Shown piece by piece: positions 46,192 to 56,052 of a DNA stretch of 64,000 nt. A program made the translations under genes and the position numbers. The notes beneath the pieces were generated by a model, which was given only the letters and a program-made list of their open reading frames with translations, was not told the DNA's origin and ran no database searches. The stretch covers positions 41,186,879 to 41,250,878 of the forward strand of contig NC_089238.1 in NCBI RefSeq assembly GCF_963924675.1, written 5' to 3'. Position 1 is the first letter of the stretch, and each line of letters opens with the position of its first letter. This DNA is from Phocoena phocoena (Eukaryota; Chordata; Mammalia; Artiodactyla; Phocoenidae).

Positions 46192-48159
46192 GAGCGTTCA
46201 CTGCAGCCTTGTGTCCACCACAATGTACTTCTCAGCATGTTTCTCTCTTTGGACCTTGGGCTTCCAACTCTGCAACCTTCAGGATGGAGCCAGGAGTTGG
46301 GATCATCATATATGGGGAAAGCAGCATTCCTCCAACTCAGGCCTTGTGTAGATTTTGTAAAAGAACAGGAGCAGCACAGGCTGTCTGATCTTTGGGGAAA
46401 TGAGCTTTGCTTTTTATATTTAAATAGGATACTTTTATATGATGGGTGCTTTGAGTGTGAATGCAGCAGGCTCTCCATTTCAGAGGTGCTGCTTTTGCAG
46501 GTGATCTGGTTGCTTAGCTAGGATTGGTGATTTGTACTGCTTTATTGTCATTTGAAGGACTCTCTAGCTTTGATGATATTTTTAAAGTAGAAACTTTTGA
46601 TAAAACCTTCCAGAGGCAAACATTAAAAAAAAATTATTCCCCCAAGCCCACACCTATGCCTCGGAAACTCAGCATGTGTCCTGAAGCCTTTCATAGATTC
46701 ATAGGAAGTAAAGCCAAATGTAGCTCATACCTCTTTATAAAAGTAAACTGTTAGATAAAATGACACCATTCCAATCATTGAAGTGTTGGAATATAAAATG
46801 ACATTCCAGAGCATAGCATTTTTGTAACTTTCTAGGTAATCTTCCTGCAATCTCTCCATGCTGTCTCCATGTTGAAATTGCTTTTTTCCCTCAGGGCCTT
46901 GGGTAAGATAACTACATGTAAGGGAACTTTGAAAGGTGGGGTTTCTTAGCTTGGTAGCTTTAATTTCCTGCCATCCTACATACAGGTAGACTGTGGAGTA
47001 CTCTTCCCTTTTGTGTCCTCTGGTCCCAGACCTTTTCCAAGTGAAAACATTTGCATTTGGCTGCCACAATCTTGTGATGATTTGTTTAGGCAAATTTGCT
47101 GCTTCTAGCTTCTCTAGAGGCCAGGCTGTGTCAGAAGCTAAGTACAAATGAGCTATGCTTCAAGACAGGAGCAGAGAACATTCAGGATTCCAGATGGTAC
47201 GCATTTAAGATTTACACTGGCATGGAAGGCTTTTCCCTCATTCTGTTTACAGCCAAAAATGATTCTGGCCTACCCTCCCATCTGCATGGCCTAAAAAACA
47301 GCCTTTTTCTAAAAGGCTTTGAGGCAATTCCGAAACTGAGATAGCATTCTAAACCTGACCCTCCACACCAAAGATGTCCTGGTGGTGCTGCTGGTAAGGC
47401 TGGTGCCCAAGGCGGGGCCAGCAAGAAACTCCAGCCTGCTGTCTACCAAAGGAGGTGCCCGACTTGGGTGCTCTTTTCAGACCTTGCCCTTACCCCTCCC
47501 CTTAATGGGATTAGTTTCCTGTTCCAAGGCTTGGGCCTATTTCAACACCCCTGAAGTTTGCAGTATGTTTTCAAATGAAATGTACTTTTATTCAGGAAGC
47601 AAATTTTCTGAGTGCCTACATGTGAGACAGTGTGCTGGGCTGGTCAAAGGCTTGATGCTATTATTGCAGGGGATTGTGGGTCCTAGATGCCAGGACTGTC
47701 TACTGAGGCCAAGTGAGGCCTGGGTGGAGGGAGCCAGCTCATTGCCTACCACCTCTAGTCAACCAGTTAGGAGCTACTGACCCAGGATGAGGAAGTATGG
47801 TCCTTTTTTTTTTCCTTTAATCCATGATGTTTTAGATTTCTCCCTAAAATTAGTTAGAAAAAAATGCTTGTACTTCAGCAGATCACTCCAGTCCTTCTTG
47901 GAGCCTGGTGTTGTCACATTTTCTTTGAAAGTGAGTTTTGTGTCACAGTGTAGATAGTGAGATTTGCTTCAGGGCCTGTGGTTGGAAGCCCAGAGTTTCC
48001 TTCGGAGGGTTTGCGGCGGCTGGCCGCCTTTAGATGAAGTTCCAGAGAGTTGGCCAGACTTGCCTCCACCCTCTTGTCCCTGGTGTAGCTGCCTCACATG
48101 GGGTTCTTGCAAGAGCTTCCCTTGCAAGACCCTTTGGGGGTTGCTCTGCTGCACTCAAG

Positions 48160-48165
48160 AATAAA
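48160..48165 (+). terminator. NFATC3: Candidate proximal NFATC3 poly(A) signal (AATAAA)
   Basis: AATAAA in tcaagaataaaagcc. A second AATAAA at 48259-48264 is close by. Either could give a shorter 3' UTR; which is used cannot be told from sequence alone. Confidence 0.4.
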
Positions 48166-48936
48166 AGCCTCTATGATACAGAGTTGCTATGCACCAAATT
48201 TTGATGCCTTTTAAATACCTTGATGCCTGTAGCACTAGAAATGCTCTTTCCTATTTAAAATAAAAATTAAATTTTAAAATAGAGCTTTGTATACTATGTA
48301 AGCAGTTTTGTATCAGCTTTGTAAAAGCTTTGGTGTAAAAGACAGTATTTTTTGGTTTTGTAGATAAATCCCTTAATTTTTGTGCAACATAGTGGTGTTA
48401 CAGCACACATCCATTGGACTATGCAAATTGATTTCTAGTAACAGCACTGAGCAACTGGGCATGTGCTAGGACCCACCCCTTCCCCCTCCAACCCATGCTA
48501 TATCTTGGGTTGAGGAATGGGATGAGCAGCCTTCTGCTTACTGGAGATGCGCAGAGAAACGTGGCTGAAAACAACTAGGAACAGATGTTTTTGGGTTCAA
48601 GTGTGGTGCTGCTGCCCGGGGTGCAACCCACCCCTGCCCAGGGTTAGCCACTATCACCAGAGCTCTGCTGAGTCTGGCTGTAAAGCCCTGTTTTTGATAA
48701 TCAGCACAGATGGTCATCTGTAAGGCTCAGATGGGTTCAAGTTGAAACCTTGTATTTTATAAAATGGATGATGTTCAATTAAGGAACTGATTCTCAGTTA
48801 TGTTTACAGCACTTGAGATTGTGTTTTCTTGTACATTTTGTATTTTAAAGCCTTTTATAGGAGTACAGTGCTCCTTACACAAATACAAAGGGAAGAAGAG
48901 CCAGCAATTCAGGCTCCTCAGTTACAGTGCTGAGAT

Positions 48937-48942
48937 AATAAA
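48937..48942 (+). terminator. NFATC3: Distal NFATC3 poly(A) signal (AATAAA)
   Basis: AATAAA in tgagataataaacggtg, followed within about 30 nt by a T/G-containing stretch. It is the last canonical signal before the oppositely oriented ESRP2 signal at 49077. Confidence 0.6.
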
Positions 48943-49059
48943 CGGTGACAGGTCAACAGTCTCCTTGAAATCTGCCTGAGTGTTCCTCTGCATAGGGCTG
49001 GTGTGGAGCCCCTCACTCTGTGCCAAAGTGAAGGGCACTTTGGCTTTTAAAAAGTCCAC

Positions 49060-49908
49060 TTGGTTGGGAACCTTTGTTTATTTTACGGAGGAGAGGGTAG
49101 AGTTCCAAATTCCTTCCGAAGCTTCAGTTCAGCACCCTCGAATGGGTGCAAAGGACATTCCAAGGTGTCTGCTGAGTTCAGGACAACTGACCTGCCCAAG
49201 GTGTGCATGAAAAGTAGGCAGAAGTCCCTTTAAAAGTCAAGCCTGAGTTTTTGTGTGAGGGCCTCCTGCCCCCTATTGTCCTCTGAGGATATTGCAGTGC
49301 AGTCCATCAAAACAGCCTGTGATTTTTGCCATCTGTTATTCTTTGTGTCAAGCTAGAGGGGGGCTAGCATCCTTAGGTGGGACCACCCCTGGCACAATGT
49401 GACCACGGAGGTCAGTATCCTGGGGACTGGGGCCAGCGCTCTCTGCCACCCTGCCCCCCACCAGAAGGGACAGGGGGTAGAACATTGGGATCTTTACTCT
49501 GAAGCCCCCTGGAGTCATACGCTGAAGGCACCAGGGTTTACATTTTTTAAAAAGAAAGCAAGCCTGCTATGGACATCAGCCCTATGGAATCTGTAGGCAT
49601 GGACCATAGCCAAAACAGAACAAAGGCTCTCTGCTACTTAAGAGGCCCAGATCAGACCACTGGGAGCAGGGTGGTGACATTCTACCCCCAGCCCTGCATT
49701 CAGGGTCCAGCCATCATCTTTGGGATGAACAGGCAGAGTAATAAGTAGGGGGGATGGAGCTGGGGCTTGAGCTCCTCTGGGGGCTTTCTGAGAATTTTGT
49801 CAAGCCAGAAAGAAGCTACCAACCAGGTTGAGGGCGCTGGTTCTCTGGATGCAGGAGAGTCCCGTTAGCTGAGGACATCAGCCAGCTCTTACCTCCTGGC
49901 TCCCTCAC
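49060..49908 (-). other. ESRP2: ESRP2 3' untranslated region
   Basis: Region after the ESRP2 stop on the - strand, down to the AATAAA at 49082-49077. The cleavage position near 49,060 is inferred from the signal. I see no repeat in it. Confidence 0.7.
49077..49082 (-). terminator. ESRP2: ESRP2 poly(A) signal (AATAAA)
   Basis: TTTATT on the + strand reads AATAAA on the ESRP2 strand, about 830 nt after the stop. It faces the NFATC3 signal at 48937. Confidence 0.6.
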
Positions 49909-49998
49909 CTACAAACACACCCATTCTTTGGGGGCCTGTAGCACAGTGCGAGGTGGGTCACCAACAGGCATCAGACTGGTGTAGTCATCAGGGGCTAG
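49909..49998 (-). CDS. ESRP2: ESRP2 last coding exon
   Basis: Residues 689-717: [20 protein letters not shown] and QAPKEWVCL, then stop TAG at 49909-49911. Acceptor cttctgcag. The stop is followed at once by GTGAGG, a donor-like hexamer. Confidence 0.95.
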   Translation of the reverse strand, partial: LAPDDYTSLMPVGDPPRTVLQAPKEWVCL

Positions 49999-52900
49999 CT
50001 GCAGAAGTGACAGATTATTTAGGCAGGGAGCTCCAGGCTCAGCCAGGTTCCCAAGCCCTCCAGCCACACCTCACCTGGTAGGCCTGGAAGATGCTGAGCA
50101 GATCCTTCATACCAGCTGTGTATGGGACACCCTGCATACGGACCAGGGCTCCTGGCTGGGACAACACTGAAGTGGGAGCAGAGGCCAGGGCAGCAGGGGG
50201 CGTGGTGAGGTAGCCCACAGTGGTGGGGGAGACTGGGGGGCTAGGGTGGGAAAGGCAGGGATTTAGTAGTGCAGTGCTACCTGTGGCCTAGACCAAGACC
50301 TACCTGCCTCTTCCCTTGTTTCTGCCTTGTGTTTGGTTCATTTCCTCCTCCCTAATACCCGTCTCTACAGAGTCATCTCTGTTCTAGTTTGTAGATGGCA
50401 TCAGGCAGCCCACATCTGTCACTCCCTTGTCATCTCAGAGTAAAGTCGAAGTTCCAGCAGACCTTGAGTTATTTGGCCCAGGAAGGGGATCATGATCCTC
50501 CCCCAAACCAGGACAAGGGGGCAAGACTGTGAAGTAATCTTAGCAGCAGGGTACCTGGGGTAGTAAGCTGTGTAGTTCATGTAGAGTTGAGTGGCTGGCC
50601 CTGGGTAGTAGGCAACCGGGGTGGGGGCAGCGGGCACCCTGGCAGCTGGGAGCAGTGCTGAAGAGGGATACAGAGCTGCTGTCTCAGTGGGAATGAGTGT
50701 TGGGGTGGCCTGGAAGGTGGCGTAGGTGGGCGGTGAGAGGCCTAGAGGCAGAAGTAGAGAGCATATCTGCAGGGAGCCCAGCACCGCCCTGGGTGGGGCA
50801 GCCAGAAGGGAGTCCCCACCGTAGAAAGTGAGGGTTATAACATCCTGGCCCCCACATACCTCCTTCTTCCCCAGCCCCCTGGGACACTCACAGGGCAGCT
50901 TGCAGGGTGGAGGGGACATGCCACTGCGGCCCAAGGTGCCCCCCATCAGGACATGGCTCATCTCCTCTGTGGAGCAGGGGACCACCTCCACATAGCGTTC
51001 CTTCATTGCTTTCTTATGGCAACGCTGAGCAGCAGCTAGGGCCCGCTCTGCTGATGTCATCTGGATGAAGGCATCACCCGACGGCCGGCCCTGTGCACAC
51101 CATGTTGTAAGCAGTCTGTCGTGTGCAAAAATGCCTTCCTCCCAATCACACACCCCTCTGTAACTAAGTGTGCTCCCCCACTGGACGCAGCTTTACCTGC
51201 TGGTTGAGTACCATGTGCACACCGTGGGGCCGAATGTCAGCCGCTGCCTCCCCCAGAAAGCTTAGGATGTCTTCAATGGTGGCTGTGTAGGGCAGGCCTC
51301 GAAGGCGTACACAGTCTCTCCCGGTCCCAGCTGCCAGTGGGAAGGGGATAGGCAGCAGTGGAGCAGTCAGTGTGGGAAGGAGTGGGCTGGAGGCATAGCG
51401 GTTCAGGACCTAGTAAGGAAGGAAGCAGCAGGCTGGTTATGCCAAGTAGGGCAGGGCCAAGGAGGGCATGGAAGGGGCACCCTGGAGAAGCACACGGGGG
51501 TAGGGGGAGCCCTGGGTGGCTCACCTGCTGCACCTCAGCTGCAGTGCTCCGGAAGAGTTCAATGTATCGCTTACCCAGCGTGCCCTTATGCCTGCGTAAT
51601 GCAGCCTGTGCCAGCTCCTCACAGGCGAAGAGGGCAAAGGCATCACCAGTGGGCCGGCCGTCAGGGTGGCGCACAAAGAGCAGCCCATCGGCACCCCCAG
51701 TCACTGGGCACTCTGGCCCCAGGAAGCCTAGCACATCTGCTGGCCCAGCCGAGAAGGGCAGTCCCCGCAGCCGCAGGATCACTTGGTCTTCCCGTGACAG
51801 GAAACGGGCCACCTCTAGTGAAGTGCCTTGGTGGGGGGCGTGGGAGTCACCTACTGACTTCATTTGTGCCCTTCCAAATACCCACCCACACCTAGCACAC
51901 ATGGGAGCAGAAAGGCAAGGGGCGTCAGGGAAGCAGGACATGGATCAAGAACCGGGGGATCTAGATGCTGTTGGGAGCACACTCACCCCCTGCGATCTTT
52001 ACAAACTCCTCTCCTGTTGCTTTATATACCTGTGGGAACAGCCCATGAGTTTCATGCTTGCCCGGCCTCAGCTCTGCCCTGCTCCGCTCCCAAGCCCAGA
52101 GCCCCACCTCAATATAGCGGACACCCATGTGGTGCTTGTGTCTCTGCAGTGCTAGGTCCCGCTGCTCGCTGTCCACAAAACGGATGAGGGCCTCACCATT
52201 TCTGCGGCCCTGGGCGTTGAGGCACAGTGCTACACCACCCCTGTGGAGCCAGTGCTGTGTTAGTGCCTCCTGGGTAGGCCTGCCCTCCTGGGTCCACCCA
52301 TGCTGCTGTACCCACCTGGCAATATTGAGCCCTGTGAAGAATCTAGCCACGTCCTGGTCTGATGACTGCCAGGGCAGCCCGCGAGCCCGAACCACAGTCT
52401 CGCTGTCCACCACGTCGGCCTTGCTGCTGTGGGGCGGGGCTCAGTCAGAGCTGTCCAGCTGGTGTCACCCCCAACCCTGCCCCCTAACTCACCAAGGCCC
52501 TGTCTCATATTTCTGCTTTATCACTTCGGGCTTCGAAAACAGTTGACCTGAGAGGAGATGGCATGGGGGTCAGCAGGGTCTGGTGGAGGGGGGTCTCCCC
52601 ACCAAGCGCTGCAAAAAGAGGACAGTTGAGGGGGATGAGGAGGTAACAAAGGGGCTTTCACCTTGTGGTCTCTCAGAGGTGAAAAATGGGGAGGGGAACT
52701 TGGAGGAAGTAATAGGCAGGCAGTCACCCAGCCCTGAGAACAGGTGAAAGGTGGTGAGAGGAACCTTACCGCTGGGTCCATCAAGCAGGTGGAGGATGAC
52801 AGCTACCATTGTCTTCACTTCCCACACCCCAAAATCGTCCTCTGTGGCATCTGTCTCCAGCCCCAAGTCTATGAGCAGAGAACTCACAGTGAGGAAATCC

Positions 52901-55374
52901 CAGCATGAGAGGGCAACTAGCATGTCCCACCGAGGTTCAAGTCCCCTACATAGATACATGCAGAATCCTGGCAAACACATTTGTTTTGGCCCAGCTCATG
53001 GATCCCCTTAAAGATCCCCAGCCCAGACATATGTAGACATATGCCCACATTCCAAATGTGCACAGGCACAGAGACATGCAGTCAGGGACTCAACAGGTAA
53101 TGTAAACTTGTATGTGTTCATTCAACCCACCAGCATGCACATACTCAGAGACATTCAGCCTACAGCCGCCCCTCCACCGTAATCCTGCTAGGTCACAGAT
53201 ACCCTGTGCCATGGTGGCTACAGTGAGGTCCCTGGCAGGGCGGGTGCTCGGGTGCTGCACGTGGAACTCTCTGCGGAGGTCGTAGAAGGAGAAGAAGGTG
53301 TCGGGGAGCGCCAGGTTCTGGGGGCACATGGGAATGGGGATGAATGGGGGAAACTGAGCTGCCCTGCCCACCCCCGTGACAAGAGGGGTCCTAGGAACCC
53401 TACCCCCTGTTGTGCCCTCAGTGGCGGCATACCTTCCTGGAGGCCTCAGGGTGCAGGACCTGTCGCAGCAGCTGCTGCCCATCAGTGCAGAGCATGTAGG
53501 GGCCCCCGCCCAGCAAAGCCACATCCCCGCTCACCAGCTGTGAGAACTAGGAATAGGGAGCAGAGAGAGACAGAGGGACTCACAGCTAGGCGGGCAGGGG
53601 GAGGGAGGGCACAGGCTTGCAAAGCTGGTTCAGCCAGATGTTCAGCCCTACCCTGCCTGGGGAGGAGGTGGCTATGCCTGTTGGGCCTGGCTCTGTGTCC
53701 TCCTTCTCCCCCAGTCCACTGTCACCTTCTCCAGGCCAAATGGGAGCAGTCACATATCACCCAAGCCCCCATCACACACACTCCAGGAGTCTGGAATGGG
53801 GCCAGAGCAAACACCTGGTGGAGTAGGACAAGCCAGGTGGGAAAGGGCGGGGCAAAGCAGGTTAAACCTGTCCCTGACCAGGCACCACCCTCAGGTGGGG
53901 GAGGCCCAGTCCTGCCTGAGGCCTGTCCTGCTCATGGTCAATGGCAGCCCCGCCCCTAGGTCTGACCAACTGAGGGGCAGAGAAACTCCAAGGGCAGAAC
54001 TGACAGAGCTCCACACCTGGACGCCAGGGGCAGCATGAGCTTTGACCCAGATCTTATCGACCGGGTGGCACTGAGTTGTTTGCTCATAGAGGGGGCGGAA
54101 AGCTGCCTTGTCCCTCCCCCATCCTCTATCCCTGCTGGAGAACTGGTACAAGCACAAACCACAGGCCCAAGAACCTCTTCTAACCCCAGCTTTACAATCT
54201 GTGCCTGTTTCCTCATCAGGAACCACCAGAGTTGTTGGACGATGAAAGAACTTGTGCTAGTAAAGCACTTTCACTCATTCCACTCAAGAGTCAGGCACAG
54301 GGTGAGCCCAGTAATGAAGATAAAAACAGCAAAGGGAACCGACTCCCACTTCAGCCAGGGCCGGGAGGCACCCCAGGCCTTTGCACTCAGAAGGCAGGTA
54401 GCCTCCAGGCGGGGTCCGGACAGCGCCCACGCCTGGCCAGCCGGCCGAGACAGGCCTGGACGAGCAGCTTACACCTGGCGGCGCCTGCCTCCTGGGCAGA
54501 AACCGCCCTACGCCCCTGCTCCAGCGTCTTCCTGGCGGATGGGTGGGCCGAGGACGCAGGCAGCAGGGACCGTGACCTATGGCCAAGTCTGGGCCCCTCG
54601 GCCCTTTCAGCTTCCGGCTGCTGTTCTGAGAGACCTGGCCGGGCAGGTCCCCAGAGGCGTCTCAGCCTAGCTGTCCCGCAGGCCGGGGACTCTGGGAGGG
54701 GTCTCGCAGCTTCCATCTCCACCCCCTCAGTAGGAGTGGACCACTGGAAAGTCTGAAAAGACGCCCCCCTAGGAATGGCCGGCACACGCGGACACACGCA
54801 CACGCGGGAGTCGCTGAAAGTTTCAAACAACAGGAACCCGTCCTACCGCCCCGGCCAGTTGGTTGTGGTGCGCCAGGCCTCGCCTTCTGCCGCCTCTACC
54901 GCCGAGAAATGTCCCTGCAGCCCAGCCGGGCCTCCATTCACCCCGGCCCCAGCGCTCACCTGCTGCAGCACCTTGTCCAGCGGCTCGGCCCGCGCCAGGC
55001 TGTCGGCGCTCAGGCCGCTCGCCTCACGGCACTGCGGGCTCAGCGCGGCCGCCTCGGCGCGTACCAGCGACTTATGCAATGTCCCCACCTGCGAGCGCCG
55101 GGGAAAACCGATCAGCCGCTGCACCGCTCGGATCCTGAAGCTCCCTGGAGATCCCACCGCCCTCTTTCCACCCTACCTGGCGGCTCCGCGGCTCCACCAC
55201 TTGCCAGACTAGGAGGATTAAGTCGGTCTCGTCGGAGCCCAGGTCCTGCCCCAGCGCACCCGCCGTGGCCCCGAACAGTACGACCAGGGGTCCAGGCCCG
55301 GGACGGGGGTCGGCAGCGGAGTCTGCGGCGGGGTTCGGGCCTGAGGGCGGTGGCTGGGGTGGCGGCGGAGTCAT
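49909..55374 (-). CDS. ESRP2: ESRP2, epithelial splicing regulatory protein 2, complete spliced coding region
   Basis: Nuclear RNA-binding protein that drives epithelial patterns of alternative splicing through GU-rich motifs. Fifteen coding exons (listed separately) join in frame to 717 residues, matching a human isoform length I remember. Seen in order: Pro-rich N-terminus (1-30), an N-terminal nuclease-fold-like domain conserved in ESRPs (about 28-215), RRM1 (about 247-322, [15 protein letters not shown]), RRM2 (about 348-428, [13 protein letters not shown]), RRM3 (about 465-545, [15 protein letters not shown]), a Pro/Tyr-rich linker ([23 protein letters not shown]) and the conserved end PKEWVCL. 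The start at 55374 fits the family N-terminus MTPPPP and has G at -3. The frame stays open upstream to an ATG at 55497. No frameshift or missing exon was seen. The gene converges with NFATC3. Confidence 0.97.
50075..50240 (-). CDS. ESRP2: ESRP2 coding exon 14
   Basis: Completes Ser 633, then [39 protein letters not shown] and SIFQAYQ (to 688). VRMQGVPY is the conserved C-terminal ESRP motif. Acceptor cctttcccaccctag, donor GTGAGG. Confidence 0.95.
50241..50554 (-). other. ESRP2: ESRP2 intron 13
   Basis: 314-nt intron with no coding potential that joins in frame; I see nothing else in it. Confidence 0.7.
50555..50741 (-). CDS. ESRP2: ESRP2 coding exon 13: Pro/Ala/Tyr-rich linker
   Basis: Completes Cys 571, then [38 protein letters not shown] and [11 protein letters not shown] (to residue 632) plus two bases. 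Acceptor cttctgcctctag, donor GTACCC. Confidence 0.95.
50892..51090 (-). CDS. ESRP2: ESRP2 coding exon 12: end of RRM3
   Basis: Residues 505-570: [20 protein letters not shown], then [19 protein letters not shown] and MSPPPCKLP plus one base. Acceptor ggtgtgcacag, donor GTGAGT. Confidence 0.96.
51197..51409 (-). CDS. ESRP2: ESRP2 coding exon 11: start of RRM3
   Basis: Residues 434-504: [20 protein letters not shown] linker, then [19 protein letters not shown] and GVHMVLNQQ. Acceptor cttccttactag, donor GTAAAG; phase 0. Confidence 0.96.
51525..51826 (-). CDS. ESRP2: ESRP2 coding exon 10: RRM2
   Basis: Completes Gly 333, then [20 protein letters not shown] and the whole RRM2, ending [10 protein letters not shown] (residue 433). 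[13 protein letters not shown] is the RNP-like segment. Acceptor cgccccccaccaag, donor GTGAGC. Confidence 0.96.
51987..52029 (-). CDS. ESRP2: ESRP2 coding exon 9
   Basis: Small 43-nt exon, [14 protein letters not shown] (319-332) plus one base; links RRM1 to RRM2. Acceptor gttcccacag, donor GTGAGT. Confidence 0.94.
52108..52240 (-). CDS. ESRP2: ESRP2 coding exon 8: end of RRM1
   Basis: Completes Arg 274, then [20 protein letters not shown] and [11 protein letters not shown] (to residue 318). Acceptor ggctccacag, donor GTGGGG; phase 0 out. Confidence 0.95.
52316..52426 (-). CDS. ESRP2: ESRP2 coding exon 7: start of RRM1
   Basis: Completes Cys 237, then [20 protein letters not shown] and [16 protein letters not shown] plus two bases of Arg 274. 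The RGLPW core is the RNP-like start of RRM1. The acceptor is a CAGCAG (NAGNAG) tandem at 52424-52429. Confidence 0.95.
52493..52547 (-). CDS. ESRP2: ESRP2 coding exon 6
   Basis: Short 55-nt exon: completes Gly 219, then [17 protein letters not shown] and two bases of Cys 237. Donor GTGAGT. The intron to exon 7 is only 66 nt. Confidence 0.94.
52770..52868 (-). CDS. ESRP2: ESRP2 coding exon 5
   Basis: Completes a split Asp, then [19 protein letters not shown] and [13 protein letters not shown] (to residue 218) plus one base. Acceptor tctgctcatag, donor GTAAGG. Confidence 0.94.
52869..53202 (-). other. ESRP2: ESRP2 intron 4
   Basis: 334-nt intron between exons 4 and 5. It is unique-looking sequence; I see no repeat or RNA gene. 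Confidence 0.7.
53203..53317 (-). CDS. ESRP2: ESRP2 coding exon 4
   Basis: Residues 148-185 ([18 protein letters not shown], then [11 protein letters not shown]) plus one base. Acceptor catgtgcccccag, donor GTATCT. Confidence 0.95.
53433..53546 (-). CDS. ESRP2: ESRP2 coding exon 3
   Basis: Residues 110-147 ([19 protein letters not shown], then [13 protein letters not shown]). Acceptor ctccctattcctag, donor GTATGC. Confidence 0.95.
53547..54959 (-). other. ESRP2: ESRP2 intron 2 (largest ESRP2 intron)
   Basis: About 1.4 kb, GC-rich, with long open frames on both strands that reflect base composition: none matches an ESRP exon or a family I know. The part above about 54,380 is CpG-rich and belongs to the promoter-side CpG island. 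Confidence 0.65.
54960..55088 (-). CDS. ESRP2: ESRP2 coding exon 2
   Basis: Residues 67-109 ([20 protein letters not shown], then LDKVLQQ). Acceptor ggcgctcgcag, donor GTGAGC, phase 0 on both sides. Confidence 0.95.
55177..55374 (-). CDS. ESRP2: ESRP2 coding exon 1
   Basis: Residues 1-66, from [15 protein letters not shown] to [10 protein letters not shown]; donor GTAGGG. It contains [20 protein letters not shown], the first strand of the conserved N-terminal domain. It lies inside a CpG-rich block. Confidence 0.95.
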
Positions 55375-55839
55375 GGCCGCAGAGGGAGAGTGTGCTCGAC
55401 CAGACAGACACACGCGGACCGACGAAGCGCACACAGTCACTGACCGACGGCAGACGCGTTTCGGCCTAGGCGGGACACCGTGTGTTATGGGCGGCACCTG
55501 CGGCCCGGCTGCCGCAGTGGGCGCTGTTGAGACCCGCCCAAAGCGCCCCGCGGGGCGGGGCGGCTACCGGCCCCCGCCCTCTCTGGGCGAGTTACCTGTC
55601 GGCCCCGCCGGCCACGTGACCGAGGGCGGCCCCCGGGAACCATGACGGTGGGCCGCTAGACTCTAGCCCTACACGCGCACACTCACAAGGCCGGCCTGGG
55701 CTCGCACTCCCCCAGCGGGCCCTGCCTGACTTCTGGGGCGACCCCCTTCCCTCTCCGCTCCCCCACCGGGCCTCCGCCAAGGAAAGAGTAAAACCAGGGG
55801 CATTTTTTAGTCCGTAAGGGTCCTTTGGAATTGTGAAAA

Positions 55840-56052
55840 TCACCACGAGGCAGTCTGGAGGCTGTGGGGGTCACGACGGCCGGTCTGGAGGGGTAAAAGA
55901 AGTCACCCAAGGTCAAAGGGGCCGGTAAGAGTTACCAGGTATCACCCAAAGGCTTGTAGGGGGGGTCGCCAGAGGTCGACTGGTGTGGGGGGAGGGTGGC
56001 AGGAAGCACAAGAGATCATTAAACCCATTTGAGTATTCACCAGAGGTCAGGG
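55840..56052 (+). repeat. Degenerate short tandem-like repeat with AGGTCA half-sites
   Basis: Loose units of roughly 30-40 bp share a tcacc(n)agg core followed by a G-rich stretch: starts near 55841, 55871, 55903, 55939, 55968 and 56037. One unit has AGGTCAAAGGGG at 55910-55921, a DR1-like arrangement. The periodicity is by eye. Confidence 0.45.

Larger units (their letters stand above)
46192..48960 (+). other. NFATC3: NFATC3 3' untranslated region
   Basis: Follows the TAA at 46191. I see no splice-compatible coding sequence and no CHR SINE here, which fits an exonic 3' UTR. Candidate poly(A) signals AATAAA occur at 48160-48165, 48259-48264 and 48937-48942. The last lies just before the ESRP2 3' end and is the likely distal end. 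The exact cleavage site is inferred. Confidence 0.75.
54860..55680 (-). promoter_or_regulatory. ESRP2: ESRP2 CpG-island promoter
   Basis: Dense CpG over exons 1-2 and the region upstream. No TATA box seen. Sp1-type GC boxes (ggggcgggg) at about 55551-55562, a CACCTG E-box at 55495-55500 and a CACGTG E-box at 55613-55618 lie 120-245 bp upstream of the start codon. The transcription start is inferred to lie at about 55,400-55,500. Confidence 0.7.

Noticed and set aside
51358..52155. 265-codon open frame on the + strand
   Set aside because: It lies antisense to ESRP2 exons 8-11. GC-rich coding exons on the other strand explain the lack of stops, and the protein resembles nothing I know.
53252..53959. 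235-codon open frame on the + strand
   Set aside because: Antisense to ESRP2 exons 3-4 and intron 2; low-complexity Arg/Gly/Pro composition typical of GC-rich chance frames.
54035..54756. Two overlapping open frames (211 and 174 codons) in ESRP2 intron 2
   Set aside because: They overlap each other in different frames within CpG-rich DNA, have no recognisable domain and no splice-site support.
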